Notes under the pieces: generated by a model
Seen by the model: only the letters and a program-made list of their open reading frames with translations
What the model was told of the DNA's origin: nothing
The model's database searches: none
Assembly (NCBI GenBank): GCA_903813345.2
Contig: CAIIXF020000001.1
Coordinates: forward strand, 55,817,885 to 55,881,884
Origin: Owenia fusiformis
Lineage: Eukaryota; Annelida; Polychaeta; Sabellida; Oweniidae
Reading direction: 5' to 3'
DNA length: 64,000 bases
Position numbers and translations under genes: made by a program
In this document: positions 1 through 11,999 of the stretch, piece after piece
Numbering within the stretch: position 1 is the first letter of the stretch
How the letters are laid out: each line of letters opens with the position of its first letter

Positions 1-3000
1 AAACGTTAAGGATATCAATGGTTCTACCCTGTATGCCGCCTGAGCAGTAGAGTATACAGCTTTATAATAACATATCTAATCGAGCTTATGCGGGAGGTAG
101 TTGGAGAAAGTATTACAGACACTATTGGCATAATTAAAATGGTACATCGTAAAAACATTAAATATTGTCCCTTAGTGACAAGATCCAATCGTGTTGTTGA
201 GTTTTGGAAACTTCTTGTTACCTTACCATAGATGTTGCTTTTATAGGCCAAAAATATAGCCGGGATGCTTATTGGACGCAACTGTGTTAGTTTAAAACGT
301 TCTTCTGGTTTTCTATGTAGTTGGTTCGACATTTTCCATTCTAAACTTTACTGCAACATTAATATAGATTGCACCTTAAGAGTCTAAAGCAGCATTAGTC
401 ATCTAGATTGCCATGGGTTTCATAATTAAATACATAATATAAATAATACAGGGCCTAATATTGACCATTGTGGAACACCAGAGTTTACAAATTAAAGGGA
501 TTTAAATAAGGGAAATTTTAAGATTCACTACCCATGTTAACAAAAATGATGTCATTTAAGTAGGAATTTGTTATATTTAGCCATGAATCCCATACGATTT
601 ACATTTATACAGGAGGATATCATGTGATACACGATCAAAAGAAGCCAATATATTGATGAATATTTCTTTCAAGGCGCTCTTTCTTCAAACGTACATTATA
701 GAAAATGGTCAATTTCTAAAAGTTGTGAATCTGCTTGGAAAGTATCTTCCATTCTGAATAAGGTGTTCAGAGTTCAGAAAGTGTGTTTATAAGTGTGATC
801 GCTATATTTTTGATATTTGTCTTGGCTTTTTAAACTCACAATCCACCACTTGTTCGTCTGTCTGTCCATCAGTCTGTCTGTCAACAATAGTGGCACTTTT
901 GAAAAAACCTCTATCGATAGCATTCCCATTTTAAGTTATTTTTTTCAATGTCAATACAGGACTCCCTCGTTTCAAGAGCTAGCCAATTTTCTAATTGGGA
1001 ACCATTTTAGTCGCGGAAATTCACTTTTGTACCATTTAGTAGTTCTTTCAATAGAAAATAAAAAACCCATGTCACTGTAAAAAGTGGTTTTATGAAATGA
1101 TTTTGTCTGTCTGTCAGTAGTTTTATGATGTAATTCTGTGAAAAGAAATTGGCAATAATTCTAATCTGCTTTTTTCTAACCTTAAATCCTGTCTATGAAG
1201 TATTGTCTAGTTGTTTCAAGCCATACCTCTGTTGATATGATTTTAGTTAAGGCTGCTTTTGCTAATTATCAATACAAGTAAGCCCATATGACTCCAGGTT
1301 CAACAATTCGTCTATTTTCAAAATGGCCGCCATTTTTGTCGAAGGAAATGCGTCTTTTGAGTATTTAGTGGCTTTATGAATAATTTCTGATATCACGAGT
1401 ACGTGCATTTTAAAACCCATGTTACTGTTACCAGTAGTGCTATGAAATATTTTTTGTAAATAACAGAAGGCAAAGGCCAAAATTTATTAATTACTTTTTA
1501 ATTGTCACCCATTTTTGCATTTTCTTTCCTAAAATCTTGCCTATGAAGTCACTTATTGAAATCTTATCTACAAGCTTAAAGCCAAGCAATTTCATGGATT
1601 CATTTGAATTTTTAGGGATATTTCTTGTTATGCTTAATATTCGGACATTCTGGGTAAATTTTGGGTGGCAATTTTTAATGTTTTTAGTCTCGTTTACATG
1701 ATTCCAGCCAAAAATGTTGATGTTATTAACTGAAATTACTTTTAAGATGTTTAAGATGTTTAAATGAAAGTCTCTACTTGTAGACGATGGCTACTGCAGT
1801 CTTTTGTTCAAGAAACAGTAGTATGATTCAAAGATAATATAAACAAAATTAATCTTCAATTAGAATGGTAACGATAAATATCTAAACTTGTATGTCTCTA
1901 ATTGATCCTAGATTAATTTGCTCTCAAGTTCTCAACAAAGACATCTTTCATTAATATGTGATTGAAATGATATACTTGTGTAAGGAATGAGAAAAAGAAA
2001 TGGCAAGACAAAAAAAGTTTAAACACTTAAAGCTATAATCTACTTAAATAGTACGATTATATATTATTCAGCCCTATTTTTCGAACTATGAAAATTCCCA
2101 CGGTTGTTGTTTAAAAGCTCCGATTTTCTCAGAGTTTGTCGAATTATTTTTTGAAACCAAGATTTTTCACAAGATATTTTCGAAAGTTAAACCCCGTTTC
2201 AGAAATGTTTTAGACTTAACCTTGCAGTATCAATATAATGAGTGTATTCCTCAATCTCTTTTGAACCTTTTCGTGTTCACTACTTTCATATGCAATGCAT
2301 AGTATTGGATACTAATTGTATGATTTCCCAATGTCACAATATATATGATGACGTACAATTAATGTAATAGATAGATGCATACGATTATATATTTCCCTAT
2401 AAAGGAATCAAAAAAGATTGATTAAATTAAATACTGTATAATATGATATAGAAAATAATAATTTGCTTATACTTATATATAATAAAATAAATATAAAATA
2501 AATAAAAAATTATATTTTAAATATAAAATGTATTTTTTTAACTCAATATATTAATGTGTATATAGTATCATATGTATGCTTTGTTGATATTCTTGAATGT
2601 AATTGAGCATGGAATATACCCTTTAATAAAACTAACCTAAAAGTTTACTTCGAATAATTTTATGACTTTATACACTTAATAACTATATACACACTTGATA
2701 TATCGAATCAAAATTTATACAAACTACAAAAATGTAAATGTGTATAGTGAAATACCTGGCCAAAATGTGTGTGCTGATCAGTTCCTACACCGATGTTCCC
2801 TGTTATCTGATCAGATGCAAACCTTAAAATGATATCAAGTTATGAAGCTTCCACCTCCCATTTTCTGTAGGGGTGTTACACTCATCGCCTCTTCTTCTCT
2901 GTCAATTAAGTAATAGCTACACACAATAACGTTGTCATTATCATAAAAGTGAGTGTTTTCATGTTATTTGAGAAAGTAATATGCATTGCAATGTTGTCAA

Positions 3001-3518
3001 GTTACTGTCAGCACCCATATTATATATCTAGCGTAGTCTGTCCTACTGACCGAATACAGCAAGATTCATTTGTGAAATTACAATGATCATTTAGGATGTA
3101 ATTTTATGAATGAATTTATCGTCAAAGGTCATGTGCAAAGTTTTGCGTCTCAATCAATGATAAAAATATGTGATATCAGTTTGTGATTTCAAAATGTAGT
3201 TTTTGTTGGATTTTGTGATTCATTGCGATTCTAATTGAGTCGGTGCTTCAACCATCTGCAAATAAGCAGTGCCTTGCCCAGAATATATCTCCGTAAATCA
3301 CGTCCATTTGTTTTAGAAACTTTCGGAACTTTTGAAGATGTGTGTAATCGGGTGAACAACTTGAACATGAACAAGTGAAGCAATGTCGAAAATCACGTCG
3401 ATATCATCTGCTTCCCGATCCGAGTTAGATTAATCGTAATATCATGAAGAATGCAAGAAGCGTTTCTGTTTTCCAGGATTTATTACAAAGGATTATATTA
3501 TACTTAATCTATGATATA
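1..3518. other. Non-genic AT-rich stretch
   Basis: No supportable exon. It holds short GTCT microsatellite runs near 850-890 and 1110, and two diverged copies of a roughly 360-bp unit (compare 1035-1210 with 1410-1570, which share an ACCCATGT-ACTGT block and a CCT-x-AAATC-TG-CTATGAAGT block). Around 2450-2560 it is almost pure A/T. Confidence 0.6.
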
Positions 3519-4564
3519 CTTGGGTCAGTCAAAAAGTTCTGTTTATTTATCTCTAACTTTGTCATTTTGAGGAATTATTTCTTGATATTTGGTACACATA
3601 TAGAACATACATTCGTGCAAATATTGACTAGTTATTGTATCCCAACTACCATTGGGTACTGAATTATGGTTGCTATGGTAACAGAAGGGCGATGTACTCG
3701 GTTCAACCCAATTTAATTGATTTTCATACACTGTTATATAACATGAAATATACTTTAAACTGTCTCAATATTTAAAAACTCCTTTCTAACTAAGTCCCTG
3801 ATGTCATATCTAAGTTTAATTTAGTTATTTAGCCTTCAAAATTGCCTCTTGCAGCAATGACCTTTCGGTGCCTTTCTACCCAGTCTCTGAAGATCCCTTT
3901 GAAACCGCCAGCTGACAATTCATTTAAACGTTTGCGCACTGCTGCCCGCAGAGCCTCATCGGAATCAAACCGGATCCCCCGAAGACCCCTCTTTAGATTG
4001 CTGAAGAGGTAAAAGTCACATGGAGATGTGTCTGGGGAGTATGGTGCTTGTGGAATCCTGCTCCATTGGAGGTCTTCTAGGGCAGTCTTGGTAACATTAC
4101 TTGTATGGGGATGAGCATTGTCCATGTGGAAGTGTGGCTTAAACCCTCGCCGTCTCTTCTGACATATGGCCCTTCTTGAGTGAGGAATCTTGGAACCCAT
4201 TTTGAGGCTACGTAACGCTTTTTCAATACTTTAGTGATGATCGTATGACATGAGCCATGAGAAATATTCAGAATGGAACTAATCTCATCCAGTGAAATGT
4301 GCCTATCTTGCTCAATGATGTTGCCAATTGATGCCAAATGAAATTAATGTGACATTACAAATATGACGTTTTTTAGCTGAACCGTATACCCCGCAATTCT
4401 GTTACCATAGCAACCATAATTTAATAACCAATCATATGTGAGATACAATATTAAGGCAATTGTTGCACAAATATATGTTCTATAGATGTACCAAATATCA
4501 AGAAGTAAATCCTCAAAATGACAAAGTTAGAGATAAATAAACAGAACTTTTTGACTGACCCAAG
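3519..4564 (-). mobile_element. Internally deleted mariner (DD34D) transposon
   Basis: Terminal inverted repeats starting CTTGGGTCAGTCAAAAAGTT match over about 90 bases almost perfectly and, with gaps, over about 165. Both ends are flanked by TA (3517-3518 and 4565-4566), the mariner target duplication. Length 1046 bp; autonomous mariners are about 1.3 kb. Confidence 0.93.
3829..4337 (-). pseudogene. Mariner transposase relic
   Basis: The 4337-4170 side keeps the N-terminal helix-turn-helix region (DEISSILNISHGSCHTI) and the WVPRFLT block. After a deletion and frame change the C-terminal half continues with MDNAHPH and, 34 residues later, PCDFYLF. These are the second and third catalytic aspartates of a DD34D enzyme. 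The central part with the first aspartate is missing, so it cannot be active. Confidence 0.9.
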
Positions 4565-4754
4565 TACATTATATTATGTTATATTGTATTATATGATATC
4601 GTATATTTTCTAATACTGACACAATCCTATCGCAAGGCTTTAAAATCATCAGCTGGTCTTTAGTTAGCAGAAAATGATAATTGGGTTAGGATTCAACATT
4701 TAACAGTAACTGTGAAGTAAGTGATCGGAAACGGTGCAACACTGAAAAGCTTAA

Positions 4755-5640
4755 AATGATGGTTGTGTTGCAACCAAAAATCTTGCAGTCTTTGCTTGAA
4801 ATCAGTCCCTTACACCCCAGTCACATTTCCTACGGCGACCTTGCGGTCTATCATTTCTGCGGCCAGTAACAGTTCTACGCTGGTCGTGGAATTTCTGCGC
4901 TCTCATACTTTTGCAGTCACATTTCCCACGGCAGCCGCACGGTGAATTTTAAATTTCTGTTGATAAATAATACTTTTTTCATTCACATCGGGACAATTTA
5001 TAAATGTTAATCATAGTGCTAGGCATCAAATGAAAAGTGATCGTGAAACATTGACAAATAATGATTCAATCTTGTTGAGCCAGTTGATTTCTACGGCGAC
5101 CTCAGAAATGAACAAAAATTATAACTCCGAGCTATAATTTCTACGCCTTCCCTGCGGCCTGTAAAAATCTGCATACGCCGTACGGAGGCCGCAAGGCGAG
5201 CGTAGTTTTTCAACGCTCGCCGCAGAAATTCACCGATTTAATTGATCTGCGGTCAACTTGCGGCCGCCGTGCGACAAATGTGACTGGGGTGTTAAGGACA
5301 GAATTGTTGAGAAGTGGAATTCATTGTCTCAACAGCATGTCAATGATGCTATTGGCCAGTTTAAGCCAAAATTTAGGGCTAAAATTGATCAAAATGGTGG
5401 CATATTAAGCGTCTGTTTATGTAAATCAAGTTGACAAAAAACTTGGTTTTTGGAAGTTTTGGAAACCCCGTTTTGAAACGAAAATGACGTCATTAATATT
5501 ATGGACGCTGATTGTCAGACATCATAATTTTAAAGTTATGATATTCCAAATTAAAGATAAGTAAATTCCCTATCCACTGGTATATAATATAATATGTTTT
5601 CATGAAGAACATTTTTTGGACCACCCTGTTTTAACGAGTT
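4755..5640 (+). pseudogene. Second mariner/Tc1-type relic, split by a MITE
   Basis: After the MITE, 5296-5402 reads KDRIVEKWNSLSQQHVNDAI, then KPKFRAKIDQNGG, the C-terminal pattern of a mariner/Tc1 transposase. The sequence TTTTTGGACCACCCTGTT ending about 5634 matches the terminus of the element at 37936-38933. The left end was not found; upstream coding similarity near 4755-4812 is weak. Confidence 0.6.
4813..5291. mobile_element. Harbinger-like MITE, 479 bp
   Basis: Termini CACCCCAGTCACATTT and AAATGTGACTGGGGTG are inverted repeats. TTA at 4810-4812 and 5292-5294 is a 3-bp target duplication, typical of PIF/Harbinger elements. The interior is GC-rich with repeated CTACGGCG/TGCGGCC words, unlike the flanks. 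No transposase. Confidence 0.88.
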
Positions 5641-8502
5641 TCGGGAAAATGAAGCTACGTCCGAGTGTTTAAATACACCAATGCAACCTTGACTTTTTGA
5701 CCTTCAGCTACAGTACATTCATATTATCACCCACGATCCTTGTATCGCAACCAATGCCGTTCAGGGAACAAACCAATCTAGCCCATTTATCACAGTAAAG
5801 TAGGCATGTGAAAAATTTTATAAACAATATTTTGGTTCCTGATTTCCTACTACTGACCTACTTTTGTCATTATAACTTTAACGAGGCTAAAGCTGTCCTT
5901 GTAAAAAGTTTGTTCTAAGGCCCTAAGGAACTTCCATACCAAAGGGGACATTTCACTTGTCACTTAACCCGCCTATAAAGTGACAAACATCCTGTACAAT
6001 TAGCATTTTTAGACACACGGGTAGCCCTATTGAGGGATTTGGTATAATAAAAGCTTTTAGCGTAAACCGTTATAGTCTCATTTGAATAGTAAACTCAATA
6101 ATGGTCAGCTAATATCTTTTCAATTTAAATTAATTTTTCTTCCGTTGGGCTGTAGTACAAAAAACTATTTTAACTAATATGCTTAAGGAGCATGCATGTA
6201 ATCTACGTGAAAAAAATTGTCCAGCTTCGGCCAGAAATTGACAAAATTTCATTAGTACAGTTTTAGGTCCAGGATTAAGATATATAAACAATATTTAAAT
6301 GTCGCATAGTGTAATGCGTTGTATGTGTTGTTTATCTTAAAGGCAGAATCAGATCTATTGGGGGTGACAAAATTACAAGCAACATGTACAACTGACCTAC
6401 CAATCTATTCCTTACCATCTCAGATACAATATCTCCCAAAAGATTCACGATATGTTATAAATTGGTGAAGTTATAATGGATTCGAAGTGCAAAAATGGGT
6501 GAAAATGTTTAAATTCTCCCAAATAATAAGAATGGTAACCATGCTTATAGAAAGATAATACATTTTCGTAAAAATCTTTAGTATTCCTGAAATAAAGTAT
6601 TTTATTTTTGTTCGGCTGCTCGCTAGATCTGATTCTCTCTTTAAGTTAATTATGAACTACATTATACATTCCCGGGCCTTAGATTTTGTCGTATGCAACC
6701 CACCACAGAGACGGAGCATGGATATAAGGAAAAGGCGTCATGAAACGAGCATGAAACTTATAACAGAACAAATAAAATATATTTTTCTATCTCAATTGTA
6801 CAGTTAATCAAAGAGGTCGCTTGTGCCTAAGGCCCAGACTTTAAACTAAAACATCAAAATACCTCATCTAACTTTTTGAATGGAACATAATGCAGATTTA
6901 TCTTTCTCCGGGTGATACAGTTCCAGATTTACTCGACTGGAACGCCCAAATCAGCCATAGTGGGGAGTGTTTTTGACAAATGATACAGGCACGGTTTCTA
7001 GGCCACTATTTTTTTTATTAATGGACAATTTAACTCCTCTATTAAATGGCCCAATATTATTCGGATTAATTATGAACCATTATGTGCCAAGGGACAAAAA
7101 CTAAAAGATGTCCGCTTTTCCGCCATCTATCTATTTCAACAGATTTCAGATATTGAAACACAGATATTGCTGACCATATCATAGGCTCATATTTCCTGGT
7201 ATCACCAAGTGACACGTTAACGTGATGTATGTACTTGTATTTGTGTCTTCGATATCATTTTTCTCCGACCCTCCCTTTACTGCCTGGCGATGCCTCCGTG
7301 TGCACTATTCTCACACAATGTGTTACTTTTTCATCCACTTTCCATATTTTTCTTGGCTTCGCAGTATCTTGTTTCTCTTGAAGAAATATGAATTTTCTTC
7401 TCCTTCATAGTTTTGAACAAAACTTATGATACTTTTGGTTGGCCTCAATTTTGAGCGCATTTTAGGGTTGACATTGAAACAAAATAACACTAGTGTAGTT
7501 CGATGAACCATAGGATAAAAACAATGGATTTTGATTCAGGAATGAGATTTGAATTTATTTTAGTGAAACCTAAATTGTTTAAAACAGAATTAAATGTTTA
7601 ACGCAAAATATTCCATATATATTACCAATAGTGAATGTCCATTCTATTAATGAAGATTAATGTGCCTGTGTCTTTATTTTGAAATGTCGGCTATAACTGT
7701 CATTGTTAAGTGATCGTTCTTTCAAAGTTGCACCATTAGCCAATAAATAATGTTGTTAATAGATTTCAATAGTCTACACAAGGATATCTGATGCAACAAA
7801 AGCAAAATATATGTGTGAATGTTAAAGCTATCTATTGGCATTTTTGTATTTGGAAAACAAAATGTCTAGAAACAACAGGTGTACCAGGAGTTATTAATCC
7901 AAGGAGACTGTCTGCATGTATAATTGTATATTGGATAAGCCACGTGCATAATTGGGCCGAACACGAAAGCATGGAAATTCGCAGGATATACTCAGGTAGA
8001 TTTCTATCTAGCCTTCACTCCACCGAACCAACGAAAGCCGAAATATTGGAAGTCCCGTTCAATTGGGATTTCTCCGGGATTATCAACAACTTCATGAACT
8101 TCGAATTCCTCCACTAATTGTGATATTCCGCCATCACAAGATGTACAAGTTTTAACGTTTTTTTCTTCCAGTTGGGTCAAAAATGTTAAAAACAAATGTT
8201 GGCCAAAAATTATAAATTGGATATTGATCTTTAGTAAAGGATTTTAGCCCGGCGCTTAATGAATTATAAACCATGATTTAAACCATGTATGTCTTGTTTC
8301 CAGACTTTTAACGAGTGTAATGGCCCAAATTCAAAGTGTAGGATACAGACATGGATGGATTAAATCATCCACAATTCATTTTATCATGTGCTTTAATATT
8401 CTTTTCAAAGATTGCAAGTTACGACCGTACAAAAAATAAATCACTGGATAGGAAGTTGCTTCTAGAACTCAAATTATGTATTACTGTCAAATAATTATGC
8501 AT
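5640..8502. other. Non-genic stretch
   Basis: No exon that I can defend. A minus-strand frame at 8004-8195 (CTSCDGGISQLVEEFEV, then PGEIPIERDFQYFGF) looks moderately protein-like but lacks convincing splice sites. The rest is AT-rich with no clear repeats. Confidence 0.5.
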
Positions 8503-8944
8503 TTGTAGCTATATGGTTTGTGTATTACTATCACGCAATTGCATGTTTGCAGCTATGGTTTGTGTATTACTATCACGCAATTGTATGTTTGCAGCTATCG
8601 TTTGTGTATTACTATCACGCAATTGTATGTTTGCAGCTATGGTTTGTGTATTACTATCACGCAATTGTATGTTTGCAGCTATGGTTTGTGTATTACTATC
8701 ACGCAATTGTATGTTTGCAGCTATGGTTTGTGTATTACTATCACTCAATTGTATGTTTGCAGCTATGGTTTGTGTATTACTATCACGCAATTGCATGTTT
8801 GCAGCTATGGTTTGTGTATAACTATCACGCAATTGTATGTTTGCAGCTATGGTTTGTGTATTACTATCACGCAATTGTATGTTTGCAGCTATCGTTTGTG
8901 TATTACTATCATGCAATTGTATGTTTGCAGCTATGGTTTACATA
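8503..8944 (+). repeat. 42-bp minisatellite, about 10.5 units
   Basis: Units repeat every 42 bases; TTTGCAG occurs at 8546, 8588, 8630, 8672, 8714, 8756, 8798, 8840, 8882 and 8924, with a degenerate first copy near 8503. Because 42 is divisible by three, several frames stay open on both strands; these are by-products, not genes. The last unit abuts the open exon beginning at 8931. Confidence 0.97.
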
Positions 8945-9515
8945 ATGCTATCAAGTGTCAGATCAGATAGTGACAAAAGCAACGACAACTCACATCCGAC
9001 TCAACATGGGCTGAATATGAAAGAACAACGGAACAAATCTCTTTCACAGTCCTCTTTGGATTTGAAATATGTCTGTGGAGTAGACATACTTAGCACCAGA
9101 CAATATATTCAGGATTTCAGGCTGACATGTGTTTATAAAGGAAAAACTATAGACCAATGTGGATCATTACTTGGATCAAAAGACTCGTATTGGGAAGTAT
9201 CTCGAGATGTCTCCTCAGATGCCAAACCTTATATACAGATAGACGTCTCTCATCTAGTAAATCCCCTAATAGACCAAATAACTATACAAGGCAATGTGAA
9301 AACAGTGAAAATCCTAATAATCCAGGACCCCAACGGAAAAAGAAGATATTCTCCCATCCAAGGGAATGGTATATATGATACCAGCCGGATTATATTGCTT
9401 GATAATCCCAAGCCAAGCGCAGTATTCATAAAGCTAGTGATGATGGATCTTCGAAATTCCAATGAAACAGCGTTTAAAGTAAATATTTCCATAAAATGCT
9501 GCATACAAAAACAAG
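8931..9515 (+). CDS. Probable exon of an uncharacterised secreted protein (beta-sandwich-like)
   Basis: A long open frame follows TTTGCAG at 8924-8930 and reaches a donor-like AAG/GTAAAC at 9515; it stays open to a TGA at 9619. About 150 residues after a polar Ser/Asn-rich start show alternating hydrophobic strands and spaced cysteines (YVCGVD, LTCVYKG, DQCGSLLG, ISIKCCIQ). A PYIQIDV segment recalls galactose-binding-like jelly-roll domains, in which a W/Y-(L/I)Q-(V/I)D strand is typical. I do not recognise the family. The upstream border coincides with the end of a 42-bp minisatellite that repeats the same acceptor. Link to the DB-like exon at 11437 is only by strand and distance. Confidence 0.5.
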
Positions 9516-10042
9516 GTAAACAATCTTCTGTATCAAACATGGCAATGTTATATCAGAATCTCATAATAATGATAATGCAACCAATCGTTATGCAGAATTA
9601 TTCGGTATGGATAACATGAACCAACGAGTCTAAAGCTTCAGTCATATTTGCTCTATGGTGGGCGTATGACGGGATGTGCGGCTATATATTCACTCCATGG
9701 GCGTAGCCAGCTTTCAGCCGGGGGGGGGGGTGCCACTTGCGCACAGAGATCCGTACTCGCGAACCACACACCTGATCGAAAAAAGTAATGTTATTCGCAT
9801 TATTACGAAAAACTAAAAAATTCCCAAATACCCAGATGCACTATGTACAAATTGTTTTGAGGTGCGCGACTAAAGATTTCGCGTTCGCGATGTGAGAATC
9901 GTGATTCGAGTGCAAGGAACGTACATGTAGTTCGCGAGGTCAGAACTAATGTTCGCGTTGGTGGAAGTCTAGGAGGCCTGAACTTGGATATTGACATCAT
10001 GTAACATTAGATATCTCATTTTGTCAAGAAAATTGCTATATC

Positions 10043-10715
10043 TTAAAAGGATTGGTATCGATATGGTGAACTTTTTGAACATACGTTTCTCTTAAACCAG
10101 TCATCAAAAAATTCTGAAAATTTTACACATCGTCAATTAAATGATCGTCTTTTGAATGGTAACAATATAATTCGAAAAATATATAAATGCTTTTCTCCAA
10201 ATTGTTTTAGAAACACAGCAGACGCTTCTTGTTCTTGGTATCATATGTCCGGAATGAAATGAAACATCTATCCGAACCTCATTGGAACAAAATGACATAA
10301 ACACGTTCGTGTTTAGGTCTCTCAATAATGTAATTTTACAAAGGCAAGTTTGGTTGATTTAAAAAAGTATCTTGTTCATGAAATAAAAGGCGAATCTTGA
10401 TTTTTTGTTTTAATTTTTTTAATACTTTTTCTTAATTAAATCAACCCAAATTTCCTTTATATATTGAGAGGTTTAAGAAAATGTTGTATATGTATTTTGT
10501 TCCAAATGCAACAAGGTTTGGAAAGATTGTATTAAAAAACAAAAATGTTGACAAAAACAGTTATATAAAATATATATAAATAATTTTCGCATTAAATTGT
10601 TGCCAATCAGTCGACATTACATAAAGGACCGCGTTTTTACAGAATGTTTTCAGTAATTGATTTAAGAGAAAAACATTGTTGAATTCAGTTCACCATATCG
10701 ATACCAATCCTTTAA
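10043..10715. mobile_element. Inverted-repeat element, possible TTAA target site
   Basis: AAGGATTGGTATCGATATGG near 10047 is inverted at 10690-10710. TTAA occurs immediately outside both ends (10043-10046, 10712-10715). Arms are about 120 bases with decay. No coding capacity is seen; a TTAA-targeting MITE is inferred. Confidence 0.6.
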
Positions 10716-10730
10716 ACAATTGTGGGCGTA

Positions 10731-10766
10731 GCGCAATATATTATATAATATAATTATATTGCGCAA
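10731..10766. repeat. Perfect A/T palindrome
   Basis: GCGCAATATATTATATAAT is mirrored by ATATAATTATATTGCGC, forming an uninterrupted hairpin. Function unknown. Confidence 0.7.
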
Positions 10767-11109
10767 TAATATATCGAATGGGCTATCATTATTGGTTCGA
10801 TTAGAATTATTAAAGCACTATAGTCTGTACATCAGGATGATACTAACTAGAGTTCAATCTAGGATGGTGGTAAATTTATTCGACGTTCTGTAATAACCCT
10901 GGGACCTGGGCACGACCAGTCATGAAAGGGAGCGTATTCTATACAATGCCCCGCGCTGTAAGTCCGGACATCATCGGACAAAACAAGACGTCGTCGGAAA
11001 AACAGCACAACGTAGAACATTGTTCGGCAAACAAAAGCGGACAAAACGGACAATAGAGAGTTTAAGCTTGTATATAAGGTCGAAATCCATGCCATACATC
11101 ATTTTCTTC

Positions 11110-11339
11110 AGAAAAAATCTACTGTGTATCGAAATCAAAATTACCAGGCAATAGACATAAGTATAATGATTCCCGTTGACATCAACGTGAAATTTGAAAT
11201 TTCCCGTTCTAAACTCGAAACTCTGAAGCTGAACGGGTATCTACAGTTGACTGAAAGCGCTTGTGGAATCGCATATAAAACTGTATGCGATTCACACATT
11301 CCATTGAAACATTTACTTTCGTTCACGGTTACGTTGTGA
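11110..11339 (+). other. Open frame of uncertain coding status
   Basis: A frame of about 75 codons follows TTCTTCAG and ends in TGA. The peptide alternates hydrophobic and polar residues (IDISIMIPVDINVKFEI) and has two cysteines. It lies between the two probable secreted-protein exons but shows no clear donor. It could be a terminal exon, a pseudogene piece or chance. Confidence 0.2.
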
Positions 11340-11436
11340 AAAACTTAAACTTTCTAATGTCCGATTGATACGTACGGCTAGCTTTAAGACGTGGTTAGTG
11401 TCGTACACGTCATTATGATGACCTTTCATTTTTCAG

Positions 11437-11574
11437 CCATGGCAATGTTCAAATGCTGTGTGAAGCACAAGGTCTCGACGAAGTGTCTGCCCATGTGTTG
11501 GGGAATACAGCGATTTATAGATTGGCCTTTATGTTTTTACTTATATTCACATATACAGAAATCATGTTCAGATG
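11437..11574 (+). CDS. Probable DB-module-like cysteine-rich exon
   Basis: Open between TTTTTCAG and GTATGT. The peptide has the spacing FKCCVKH-x5-KCLPMCW and ends KSCSDG, resembling the short DB module (CC-x6-7-C-x3-C pattern) found in extracellular Ig/FN3-containing proteins of invertebrates. Phase (2 in, 1 out) fits a next exon at 11863. The assignment rests on cysteine pattern only. Confidence 0.45.
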
Positions 11575-11862
11575 GTATGTTATTTATTGTTACTTTTGTA
11601 TTTGATCGGGATAATTTTGCATGGATTTGTAACTCTTTCGATTTATCAAAATTATTCCGAAAATTGGATAATATCTGTCCTCTTGAGATTCAATTTATCA
11701 TAGGCCATCATAGGACTAGAATTTATCGTTACATATTCTGCATGTTGTACAAAGTTGGGGTAGCAGATACACTTGTATGTACTATTATATAAAATTGATG
11801 CTTCCGTCATAAAATCGTTGGAAATACAGTCGTATATTACCATTTTAACTGCATCTTTCCAG

Positions 11863-11910
11863 GAAGCCCCGTGGAAACACCATGGCCTTGGTTGTTGTCT
11901 GGCACAGAAG
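11863..11910 (+). CDS. Possible small exon following the DB-like exon
   Basis: After CATCTTTCCAG the phase-matched frame reads GSPVETPWPWLLSGTEG. Donors are possible at 11910 (GTGAAC) or 11936 (GTACGT). Proline/tryptophan-rich, no family recognised. No downstream exon was found. Confidence 0.3.
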
Positions 11911-11999
11911 GTGAACCTTACAATTTTATTGGACAATGTACGTTATAATTTGCTTCTAAATCTAAGTTATTAAGTCAGCTCTATGAGTCTTTACATGAT

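Noticed and set aside
8004-8195. Minus-strand frame with a protein-like sequence
   Set aside because: No convincing acceptor, donor or recognised motif; kept only as a remark in the region note.
8509-8970. Several overlapping open frames on both strands
   Set aside because: They are by-products of a 42-bp repeat whose length is divisible by three and which lacks stops in several frames.
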